In this document: piece by piece, positions 57,133-64,000 of the stretch
Numbering within the stretch: position 1 is the stretch's first letter
Layout: each line of letters begins with the position of its first letter
Assembly: GCF_001982615.1 (NCBI RefSeq)
Contig: NZ_MLCO01000077.1
Coordinates: 1-64,000, forward strand
DNA length: 64,000 nt
Source: Teichococcus deserti
Lineage (GTDB): Bacteria > Pseudomonadota > Alphaproteobacteria > Acetobacterales > Acetobacteraceae
Reading direction: 5' to 3'
Notes under the pieces: generated by a model
Told to the model about the DNA's origin: nothing
Databases searched by the model: none
Seen by the model: the letters and a program-made list of their open reading frames with translations, nothing else
Made by a program: the position numbers and the translations under genes

Positions 57133-58580
57133 CGGTTGCGCGTCACCAGGCGGCCGGGCTTCTCGCCGGTCTCCTTGCCCGCGGCGAAGGTCGCGACGCC
57201 GTTGGCCCAGACTTCCTCGATGCCCAGGCTCATCTGCACCGGATTCTCGAAGGTGGCGTTGTCGATCACCGTCGCCGGGTCGAACAGCACCAGGTCGGCA
57301 TAGGCGCCCTCGCGGATCACGCCGCGATCGACCATGCCGAAGATCTCGGCGCTGCGGCCGGTCATCTTGTGCACCGCCGTCTCCATGTCGAACAGGCCGA
57401 GCTGGCGCGAATACAGCCCCAGCACCCGGGGGAAGGTGCCCCAGAGGCGCGGATGCGGCTTCTCGTCATGCGGCAGCCCGTCGGAGCCGATCACCGACAG
57501 CGGGTGGCGCATGATGCGGCGGACGTCTTCCTCGTCCATCTGGAACATGACGCAGCCGGCCGGCAGCAGCCGCTCGGCGGCCAGCTTCAGGTCGGTGTTC
57601 CAGCCGCGGGCGATCTCGGCCAGGTCGCGCCCGGCCATCTCCGGATGCGGCACCGACCAGGTCACCACGGTGCGGATATCGGCCCGCGTCCGGTCCGGCA
57701 TCAGCACCGTCGAGCCGGCCGGATAGGGGTACATGTCGAAGGCCAGCTCCTGCATCGTCGCCGCCGCCTGGATCAGCGCCAGGGTCTGCACCGAGCGGCC
57801 GTAATTCTCCGGCATCGAGCATTTGTGGTGGCTGATATGCACCGGCACGCCGACGCGCTTGCCGATCGCCAGCGTCTCCTCGATCGAGGCCAGGATGTGG
57901 TCGGCCTCGTCGCGCATATGGCTGGTGTAGAGCCCGTCGGTGGTGCGCAGCGCCTCGGCCACCGCGATCACCTCCTCGGTCGTCGCCGCCTTGTTCAGCG
58001 GATAGAACAGCCCGGTCGAGAAGCCCGAGGCGCCTTCCAGCAGCGACTGCTTCAGCCGCCCATGCATCCGCTGGATCTCCTTGTCGGTGGCCACGCGATG
58101 GACGTCGCCGGCCATGGCTTCCACCCGCATCGTCTGGTGGCCGACGAGGGCATAGGTATTCACCTCGCTCCCCTGCTTCTTCAGCGCATGCGCGTAGTCG
58201 CCGAAACTATCGAAAGTCCACCACTGCTCGTCGCCGAGCAGGTCGAGCGGCGCCGGCGGGCGCTTGCCGGTATGGCGCATCGGCGCCAGGCTGACGCCGC
58301 AATTGCCGACCACGACGGTGGTGACGCCCTGGCTGATCTTGCACAGCGTGCAGGACGGGCCACAGAGCACGGCGCGGTCGTCATGCGTGTGCGCGTCGAT
58401 GAAGCCCGGCGCCAGCGCCTTGCCCGTCGCGATCACCTCGCGGTCGGCGGTGGCGCCGCCGAGGTCGCCGACGCCCGTGATCCGGTCTCCCGTCACCCCG
58501 ACATCGCCGATCCGGCGCGGCGCGCCGGTGCCGTCGAAAATGGTCGCATCGCGGATGATCAGGTCGCAGCGCAGGGCCAT
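57129..58580 (-). CDS. N-acyl-D-amino-acid deacylase family protein
   Basis: Amidohydrolase-superfamily D-aminoacylase type, 483 residues, cytoplasmic. Metal-binding HTH in LAPGFIDAHTHDDRAVL, the TTVVVGNCGVSLAP block unique to this family, LVGHQTMRVEAM, the YTSHMRDEAD loop and HISHHKCSMPENYG are all seen. It would hydrolyse N-acyl-D-amino acids; the exact substrate is open. The stop shares CTAG (57129-57132) with the convergent cyclase gene. Divergent from the IclR regulator at 58805, which is its likely regulator by position. Confidence 0.92.
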   Translation of the reverse strand: MALRCDLIIRDATIFDGTGAPRRIGDVGVTGDRITGVGDLGGATADREVIATGKALAPGFIDAHTHDDRAVLCGPSCTLCKISQGVTTVVVGNCGVSLAPMRHTGKRPPAPLDLLGDEQWWTFDSFGDYAHALKKQGSEVNTYALVGHQTMRVEAMAGDVHRVATDKEIQRMHGRLKQSLLEGASGFSTGLFYPLNKAATTEEVIAVAEALRTTDGLYTSHMRDEADHILASIEETLAIGKRVGVPVHISHHKCSMPENYGRSVQTLALIQAAATMQELAFDMYPYPAGSTVLMPDRTRADIRTVVTWSVPHPEMAGRDLAEIARGWNTDLKLAAERLLPAGCVMFQMDEEDVRRIMRHPLSVIGSDGLPHDEKPHPRLWGTFPRVLGLYSRQLGLFDMETAVHKMTGRSAEIFGMVDRGVIREGAYADLVLFDPATVIDNATFENPVQMSLGIEEVWANGVATFAAGKETGEKPGRLVTRNR

Positions 58581-58804
58581 GGGGCCGGTCTCCAGGGGAT
58601 CGGGCGAAGAGGATTCCGGCCCGCGGAAATCGGCGGCCGGAACGGCGGCAGGAGGCGGATCATGCCCCCGTGCCCGCGCTCACGGAAGACGGCCATGCTG
58701 CCAGGATGACAGTTCGGCGACGGTTTTTCCCGGCACGGCCCCGCTTCCGGCTTGCGTCCCCCGCGCGGGGGCCGCAAACCCCCACCGAAAAGGAGGCGCC
58801 CCCG

Positions 58805-59575
58805 ATGTCAGACGACCGGCTGTTCGTGCAGTCCCTGCAGAAGGGGCTGGCGCTGCTCGAGGCCTTCTCCCGCCAGCCGGGCGAGCTCAGCCTGAACGAG
58901 CTGGCCTCGCTCTCCGGCATCGACCGCAGCTCGGCGCAGCGGATGGCGCATACCCTGCTGAAGCTCGGCTACCTCGAGCGCGGCGCCAATGGCCGCGGCT
59001 ACACGCCGGGGCGAAAGATCCTCGACCGCAGCTTCGATTTCCTGCGCTCCCGCCCGCTGATCGAGCGCGCGACGCCGGTGATCATCGAGCTGCAGCGCAG
59101 CACCGGCGAGCGCGTCGACCTCAGCCTCTTCGACGGCAGCAGCATCGTCTATGCGCTGCGCCGGCAGAGCAAGCGGGAGACCTTTTTCGCGACGCTGGCG
59201 GGGCGGCGGCTGGCCAGCTTCATCACCTCCGGCGGCCGCGCCTGCATGGCGCATCTGCCGCGCGACGAGGTGGCCTCGATGCTGGCCCGGGCCGATATCC
59301 GGCCGGCCACGCCCAAGACGCTGCTCGACCCCGACGCCATCATGGCCCGCATCGACCAGGCGCGGCGCGAAGGCTACAGCGTGGTGCTGGAAGAGATGCT
59401 GATCGGCGAGGTCGTCGTCGGCGCCGCCATCCTCGACCAGCAGGGCCGGCCGGTGGGCGCCATCCATGTCGCGGGGTCGCTGTCGGAATGGCCGCCGGCG
59501 CGCTTTACCGCCCGCTTCGCGCCGCTCGCCATCGAGGCGGCGCGGGCCCTCAGCGGCGGTACCGGGCTGCGCTGA
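58805..59575 (+). CDS. IclR-family transcriptional regulator
   Basis: Regulator of 256 residues. The N-terminal winged helix (about 11-65) shows LQKGLALLEAFSRQPGEL, then LASLSGIDRSSAQRMAHTL and GYLERGANGRGYTPGRKIL. The C-terminal effector-binding domain has IVYALRRQSKRETFFATLAG, VLEEMLIGEVVVGAAI and GAIHVAGSL. AAAAGGAGG gives a strong ribosome site before ATG 58805. It is divergent from the D-aminoacylase gene and upstream of the penicillin-acylase gene, so both are candidate targets. The inducer is unknown. Confidence 0.92.
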   Translation: MSDDRLFVQSLQKGLALLEAFSRQPGELSLNELASLSGIDRSSAQRMAHTLLKLGYLERGANGRGYTPGRKILDRSFDFLRSRPLIERATPVIIELQRSTGERVDLSLFDGSSIVYALRRQSKRETFFATLAGRRLASFITSGGRACMAHLPRDEVASMLARADIRPATPKTLLDPDAIMARIDQARREGYSVVLEEMLIGEVVVGAAILDQQGRPVGAIHVAGSLSEWPPARFTARFAPLAIEAARALSGGTGLR

Positions 59576-59715
59576 GTTTTCGCCATTGCTGATCCAGGCT
59601 GCGGTTTTTCGGAGCCATCGGTAGCGCCCTGCGATATTCGCCGGGCGTCTGGATTGCCTGAGCCGCGGCAGGCTTCTAGCTTCCCAGGCCTTGCCCCATG
59701 GGAATGCGCTCCGCC

Positions 59716-62091
59716 ATGAACGACACTGTCGCCCCGCCTGCCTCCCCGACCCTGCCCGGCGAGACGATCCGGCTGCGCGGGCTGCAGGCGCCGGCCTCGA
59801 TCCATGTCGACCGCTGGGGCATCCCGCATCTGCGGGCAGAGAATGAGGCCGATCTCTTCTTTCTGCAGGGCTTCAACGCGGCGCGCGACCGGCTGTGGCA
59901 GATCGACCTGTGGCGCAAGCGCGGCCTGGGCCTGCTGGCGGCCGATTTCGGACCCGGCTTCCTCGCCCAGGACCGCGCCAGCCGACTTTTTCTCTACCGC
60001 GGCGACATGGAGGCGGAATTTTCCGCCTACGCCCCCGATGCCAGGCAAATCTGCGAAGCCTTCGTCGCCGGCATCAACGCCTTCGTCGACCTGGTCGAGG
60101 CCGAGCCTGCCCGGCTGCCCGCCGAGTTCCGCGCGCTGGGCACCCGCCCGTCGCGCTGGGCGGCCGAGGACGTGGTGCGCATCCGCAGCCACAGCCTGAC
60201 CCGCAACGCGCTGTCCGAAGTGCTGCGCGCCATCGTTCTTTCGAAGGCCGACCTGGCCACCGACCTGCTGCGCAAGCATCTGGAGCCGATGGTGGAGCCG
60301 GTGCGGCCGGAAGGGCTCGACCTCTCCACGCTCGGCACCGAGGTGCTCACCCAGTTCAAGCTGGCCACCGCCGCCGTCACCTTCTCGGCCGAGCGGCTGG
60401 CCGCCCCGCTGGACGACTGGCGCCGCTGGACCGCGGTCACCGATCTCGGCGACGTGGTGATGGGCGCCGAGATGGAAGGCTCCAACAACTGGGCGATCCA
60501 TGGCAGCCGCAGCGAAAGCGGCCGGCCGATCCTGGCCTCCGACCCGCATCGCGCCCATGCGGCGCCGTCGCTGCGCTACATCGTCCATCTCGACAGCCCG
60601 GGCTTCAACGCCATCGGCGCGGGCGAGCCCGCCGTGCCCGGCATCTCCATCGGCCACAACGGCACGAGCGCCTTCGCCCTGACCATCCATGGCGCGGACC
60701 AGGAGGACGTCTATGTCTACGAGACGGCCGAAGGCGACCGCAACTCCTACCGCCACGGCGATGCTTTTTCCGACATGGACGTCGTCCGCGACAACTTCGC
60801 CGTCAAAGGCCATCCCGACCAGACGCTGATGCTGCGCTTCACGCAGCACGGCCCGGTCATCGCCGAGGACGTCGCCAACCGCCGCGCCGTCGCCATCCGC
60901 ACCGTCTGGTCGATGCCCGGCTCGGCGCCCTATCTGGCCAGCTTGGCCTCGATGCGCGCCACCACGTTGGAAGAATTCCGCACGGCGATACGGCGCTGGG
61001 GCACGCCTTCGGTCAACAAGGTCTATGCCGACACCAGCGGCACCATCGCCTGGACCCCGGCCGGCTTTGCCCCACAGCGGCCGAACTGGGACGGGCTGCT
61101 GCCCGTTCCGGGCGATGGCCGCTACGAATGGTCCGGCCTGCTCGATCCGGCGGAGCATCCCTGGCGCGTCGATCCGCTGGAAGGCTTCGTGCACAGCGCC
61201 AACGAGCAGAACCTGCCCGCCGACTGGAACCACGCCGAGAAGACCTATGGCTATGAGTGGGTGGAAGCCTCCCGTGCCACGCGCATTCGCGAATCCCTGA
61301 CGCGCGGCCCGCTGCTGACGCTGGCCGACTGCACCGCGCTGCAGACCGATGTCCTGTCCATTCCCGCCCGCCGGCTCTGCGCCCTGCTGCTCACGCTGCC
61401 GCGCGGCAGCGCGCCGGAGCTCTGGGCGGCGCAGACCCTGCTGGAGGACTGGGACTTCCGCTTGGCCGCCGACAGCGCCGCCGCTGGCCTGTTCGAGGTC
61501 TTCCTGACCAAGCACCTGAAGCCCAGGCTGCTGGCCGCCCTGGTCCCCGATGCGACGCTGCGCCCGCTCCTGCTGCCGCAGGACATGGAAAGCTTGCTGC
61601 TGGTGCTGGAAAACCCCGACGCCCGCCTGCCCGCCGCCGCCCGCGACGCCTTGCTGGCGGACTGCCTGATGGCCGCCTTCCACGATTGCGAGAGCCGCAT
61701 GGGCTCCTGCCCCAGCGGCTGGAGCTGGGGCAAGCTGCACCACGGCTACTTCGCGCATGCGCTGCAGGGCCTGACCGCCGAGACCGCGACGCTGGACGTC
61801 GGCCCCTTCCCCGTCGGCGGCAGCGCCCAGACGCCGATGCACACCGGCTACCGCCCTGGCGACTTCCGCTGCACCTTCGGCGCCTCGGTGCGGCTGGTGA
61901 TGGATGTCGGCGAATGGGACAACAGTCTCTGCATCAACGCCCCCGGCCAGTCCGGCGATCCGGCCTCGCCGCATTACGCCGACCTGGCTCCGCATTGGGC
62001 ACAGGGCGAATACGTGCCGTTGCTCTATTCGCGCGAGGCGGTGGACCGGATGGAGATGCAGCGGATCGCGCTGGTTCCTGTGGCGGACTGA
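59716..62091 (+). CDS. Penicillin acylase family (Ntn) hydrolase without signal peptide
   Basis: Ntn hydrolase of 791 residues that would be cut by itself into two chains at Gly-Ser; the catalytic Ser is Ser256 in MEGSNNWAIHG. Other family marks are VDRWGIPHLRAENEADLFF, QGFNAARDRLWQID, GRPILASDPHRAHAAPS and WTPAGFAPQRPNWDG, and the late VGEWDNSLCINAPGQSGDP. The family includes penicillin, cephalosporin and acyl-homoserine-lactone acylases. Unlike most, no signal peptide is seen in the first 60 residues, so it may act in the cytoplasm. Start 59716 is preferred over 59698. The stop opens TGAAGAGAAG (repeat copy C). Confidence 0.92.
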   Translation: MNDTVAPPASPTLPGETIRLRGLQAPASIHVDRWGIPHLRAENEADLFFLQGFNAARDRLWQIDLWRKRGLGLLAADFGPGFLAQDRASRLFLYRGDMEAEFSAYAPDARQICEAFVAGINAFVDLVEAEPARLPAEFRALGTRPSRWAAEDVVRIRSHSLTRNALSEVLRAIVLSKADLATDLLRKHLEPMVEPVRPEGLDLSTLGTEVLTQFKLATAAVTFSAERLAAPLDDWRRWTAVTDLGDVVMGAEMEGSNNWAIHGSRSESGRPILASDPHRAHAAPSLRYIVHLDSPGFNAIGAGEPAVPGISIGHNGTSAFALTIHGADQEDVYVYETAEGDRNSYRHGDAFSDMDVVRDNFAVKGHPDQTLMLRFTQHGPVIAEDVANRRAVAIRTVWSMPGSAPYLASLASMRATTLEEFRTAIRRWGTPSVNKVYADTSGTIAWTPAGFAPQRPNWDGLLPVPGDGRYEWSGLLDPAEHPWRVDPLEGFVHSANEQNLPADWNHAEKTYGYEWVEASRATRIRESLTRGPLLTLADCTALQTDVLSIPARRLCALLLTLPRGSAPELWAAQTLLEDWDFRLAADSAAAGLFEVFLTKHLKPRLLAALVPDATLRPLLLPQDMESLLLVLENPDARLPAAARDALLADCLMAAFHDCESRMGSCPSGWSWGKLHHGYFAHALQGLTAETATLDVGPFPVGGSAQTPMHTGYRPGDFRCTFGASVRLVMDVGEWDNSLCINAPGQSGDPASPHYADLAPHWAQGEYVPLLYSREAVDRMEMQRIALVPVAD

Positions 62092-62109
62092 AGAGAAGAC
62101 AGAGGCAGG

Positions 62110-62138
62110 CCAGGGGAATGCATTTCCTTTTCTCTGGG
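62110..62138 (+). repeat. Degenerate family-1 hairpin (left end of copy C)
   Basis: Left arm CCAGGGGAA is kept, but the loop reads TGCA and the right side TTTCCTTTTCTCTGG, so pairing is broken. It is the decayed counterpart of the 7726 and 50801 hairpins. Confidence 0.7.
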
Positions 62139-62299
62139 ACTGCCGTGTCCACGTGGTGACAGTCCGTGCAACGGCCGATGCACAGCGCGACCTTCAAGGT
62201 CGCGCTGCTGTCACATTCGCGCCCCGCCGTCTTGCCCTGGCGAGGCTGCCGGCGAGGTGCTGGTCCCCGAACGGCCGGTAACCAGAAAAAAGAAGGGGT

Positions 62300-62321
62300 C
62301 GAGGGGAATTCATTCCCCTCG
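62300..62321 (-). repeat. Family-1 hairpin (inverted, right end of copy C)
   Basis: Arms CGAGGGGAA and TTCCCCTCG with loop TTCA on the plus strand; the tail CAGAAAAAAGAAGGGGT lies to the left. It sits 78 bp upstream of the aldo/keto reductase start. The second stem pair is G-C instead of C-G, a compensated change. Confidence 0.8.
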
Positions 62322-62398
62322 TCTACCCGCCTCTTCCTTCCTGAAACCTCTTCCCCCACCATCCCCTCCTCAGCGAAGCCCTGAAGGAGAACCCAACC

Positions 62399-63370
62399 AT
62401 GGCCCGTTTCGCTCCCCCTGGTCCGCTCGGCTTTGGCGGCGCGCCGCTTGGCGACATGTTCGCCAAGGTCGACGACGCCACGGCCGAGGCTGCGCTGGAG
62501 GCCGCCTGGGACAGCGGCATCCGCTATTACGACACGGCGCCGCATTATGGCGCCGGGCTGTCGGAGCATCGCTTCGGCGCGATGCTGCGGCGGAAGCCGC
62601 GCGACGAATACGTCATCTCCACCAAGGTCGGCCGGCTGCTGGAGCCGACCACGGAGCCCGAGCTGGCACATCCCTTCCTCAGCACGATGATGTTCCGGCG
62701 GAAACAGGACTACACCGCGGCCGGCGCCCGGCGCTCGGTGGAGGACAGCCTGCAGCGCATGGGCATCGGGCGCATCGACGTCGTCTATGTGCATGACCTG
62801 GCCACCGACCATCTGGGCGATGGTTACGACGCGGCCTTCCGCATCGCCCGCGACGGCGCCTTCCGCGAGCTCATCAGGATGCGCGAGGAAGGCATGATCC
62901 GCGCCTGGGGCCTGGGCGTGAACCTGCCGGAGCCCTGTGTGCGGGCGCTGCAGGAATCCGATCCGGACGTCTTCCTGCTGGCCGGGCGCTACAGCCTGAT
63001 CGACCTGGCCGGCACGAAGGAGCTGTTTCCCCTTTGCGCCGAGCGCGGCGCGCATGTCGTGGTGGGCGGGCCGTACAATTCGGGGCTGCTCGCCGGCGGC
63101 ACCACCTTCGACTACCAGGAGGCGCCCCCGGAACAGGTGGCGGCGCGCGACCGCATGGCGGCGGTGGCGGCGAAGCACGGCGTCGACCTGAAGGCGGCGG
63201 CGCTGCAATTCTGCGCCGCCAATCCGGTGGTGGCCTCGGTCATCCCCGGCGCCAAGCATGCCGACCGGGTGCGGCAGAATGCGGCGCTGATGCAGGCCGA
63301 GGTCCCGGCGGCCTTTTGGGCGGCGTTGAAGCAGCAGGGGCTGCTGCCGCCGGAAGTGCCGACGCCCTAG
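62399..63370 (+). CDS. Aldo/keto reductase
   Basis: NAD(P)H-dependent TIM-barrel oxidoreductase of 323 residues. The catalytic tetrad positions are present: Asp and Tyr in YYDTAPHYGAG, Lys in ISTKVGRLL and His in VVYVHDLATD. The fold continues with RAWGLGVNLPEP and GGPYNSGLL, and VVASVIPGAKHADRVRQ binds cofactor. It resembles the D-threo-aldose / L-fucose dehydrogenase group; the substrate is inferred only loosely. The stop shares CTAG (63367-63370) with the convergent YaiI gene. Confidence 0.91.
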   Translation: MARFAPPGPLGFGGAPLGDMFAKVDDATAEAALEAAWDSGIRYYDTAPHYGAGLSEHRFGAMLRRKPRDEYVISTKVGRLLEPTTEPELAHPFLSTMMFRRKQDYTAAGARRSVEDSLQRMGIGRIDVVYVHDLATDHLGDGYDAAFRIARDGAFRELIRMREEGMIRAWGLGVNLPEPCVRALQESDPDVFLLAGRYSLIDLAGTKELFPLCAERGAHVVVGGPYNSGLLAGGTTFDYQEAPPEQVAARDRMAAVAAKHGVDLKAAALQFCAANPVVASVIPGAKHADRVRQNAALMQAEVPAAFWAALKQQGLLPPEVPTP

Positions 63371-63873
63371 TCGAACAGGCCCGGCCGCCACAGCGCGGCC
63401 GGCTTGGCCTCGGCGCCGCGCAGCGCCGCCTGCACCTCGGTCTCCAGCGCCGAGAGGAAGCGCGACTTGTCCGACCCGGTCATCGGCGCATGGCCCCTGG
63501 TCATGGCGCCGATCTCGCGCAGATGCCGGGACACTTCGCGCCCGGCCAGGGCCTGGCCGATATTGTCGCTGGTCCAGATCCGGCCGTTCGGCGCCAGGGC
63601 GCGGGCGCCGCGCTCCAGGCAGCGCGAGGCCAGCGGGATATCGGCGGTGACGCACAGATCCTGCCGGCGGATCCGCTCGGCGATCCAGTCATCGGCGGCG
63701 TCCGCCCCCTCGGCGACGATCACCCGCTTGACCCAGTCCACCTCGGGCAGCCGCACGCCGCGCGCGCCGTTCGACACCACATGCACGATCAACGACAAAC
63801 GCCCGGCGACGCGGAACACCTCGTCGCGCACCGGGCAGGCATCGCCGTCGACCCAGATCTCGGTCTTTTCCAT
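63367..63873 (-). CDS. YaiI/YqxD family protein (UPF0178)
   Basis: A 168-residue protein of the UPF0178 family, whose fold is NYN/PIN-like; function is not established, though nuclease relatives exist. Family blocks are IWVDGDACPVRDEV at the start, VIVAEGADAADDWIAERI, LCVTADIPLASRCL and RFLSALETEVQAAL near the end. The acidic residues in WVDGD and TADIP could bind metal. Start ATG 63873. It converges on the aldo/keto reductase with a 4-bp CTAG overlap. Confidence 0.93.
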   Translation of the reverse strand: MEKTEIWVDGDACPVRDEVFRVAGRLSLIVHVVSNGARGVRLPEVDWVKRVIVAEGADAADDWIAERIRRQDLCVTADIPLASRCLERGARALAPNGRIWTSDNIGQALAGREVSRHLREIGAMTRGHAPMTGSDKSRFLSALETEVQAALRGAEAKPAALWRPGLFD

Positions 63874-63901
63874 GAGACTGCGCTTAGGACAGAAAGGAAG
63901 G

Positions 63902-63923
63902 CCGGGGGAAGGAATTCCCCCGG
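63902..63923 (+). repeat. Family-1 hairpin, solo copy, in a divergent gap
   Basis: Arms CCGGGGGAA and TTCCCCCGG, loop GGAA, tail ACCCCCATCTTTTTTCTGG. It matches the 37523 copy through the stem and tail. It lies upstream of the YaiI gene and before a rightward start, so here it does not follow a known gene end. Confidence 0.78.
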
Positions 63924-63979
63924 ACCCCCATCTTTTTTCTGGTCCATAATCGGCGCCGACGTCCAGGGACCAAGACAGA

Positions 63980-64000
63980 ATGCGCGCTGCCTATCTCTCC
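63980..64000 (+). CDS. Possible start of a rightward gene (cut by window edge)
   Basis: ATG 63980 opens seven codons (MRAAYLS) to the window edge, with AGGGA about 12 bp upstream. The start resembles quinone-oxidoreductase-type proteins, but this is far too little sequence to assign. Confidence 0.3.

Larger units (their letters stand above)
62089..62398. repeat. Composite repeat element, copy C
   Basis: This gap of about 310 bp holds no gene. It starts at the acylase stop (TGAAGAGAAG). A degenerate left hairpin (62110-62138) and an intact inverted hairpin (62300-62321) flank a core (62139-62283) that opens GACTGCCGTGTCCACGTGG, in the same orientation as copy A. The leader of the aldo/keto reductase follows. 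Confidence 0.82.

Overview
The window is high-GC chromosomal DNA from an alphaproteobacterium, most likely an Acetobacteraceae (Roseomonas-like) member. This rests on the very high GC, the short HprK, the ChvG/ChvI pair beside a permease-less regulatory PTS and pckA, and the zinc-finger gene that overlaps polA. The genus is inference. No phage, integrase, transposase gene, CRISPR array or rRNA is visible; one tRNA (Ala, GGC) is present.

Layout. 1-5.5 kb: a leftward glycosyltransferase and the start of a large type I polyketide synthase (KS-AT-DH, running off the left edge), behind an AT-rich promoter region. 5.8-13.5 kb: small metabolic and stress genes, namely a D-2-hydroxyacid dehydrogenase, an SDR lacking its catalytic Tyr, a divergent MarR/DUF899 locus, an orphan Bug-type binding protein and adenine deaminase. 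13.5-20.4 kb: tRNA-Ala, a two-subunit 3-oxoacid CoA-transferase, ahcY, an orphan TRAP binding protein, uppP and a methyltransferase. 20.4-31.4 kb: a nutrient/envelope signalling block (hprK-rapZ-EIIA-HPr-EI, chvI-chvG, pckA). 31.8-44.2 kb: pnp, a nitronate-monooxygenase-like gene, a nucleoside carrier, rmuC, a XRE-cupin regulator, purH and an iron-type binding protein. 44.2-64 kb: polA, hydrolases, nicotinate phosphoribosyltransferase, class II DAHP synthase, PhoD, a diguanylate cyclase, a D-aminoacylase/IclR/penicillin-acylase group, an aldo/keto reductase and a YaiI protein.

How genes fit together. The 20-31 kb block has all parts of a regulatory PTS (EI, HPr, EIIA, HprK) and no sugar permease. 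It sits beside ChvGI and PEP carboxykinase, which suggests coupling of PEP and nitrogen/carbon status to envelope signalling. The D-aminoacylase, IclR regulator and penicillin-acylase-family genes look like a catabolic set for N-acylated compounds.

The most unusual signal is an intergenic repeat family. Nine copies of a 9-bp-stem, 4-nt-loop hairpin (arms like CCAGGGGAA/TTCCCCTGG) show compensatory base changes and carry a pyrimidine/T-rich tail. Six of the nine form three pairs, each an element of about 212-230 bp whose hairpins are terminal inverted repeats around a shared core (in opposite orientation in one copy). The outer ends start exactly at stop codons with TGA-AGAGAAG. A second hairpin family also occurs, with two near-identical copies.
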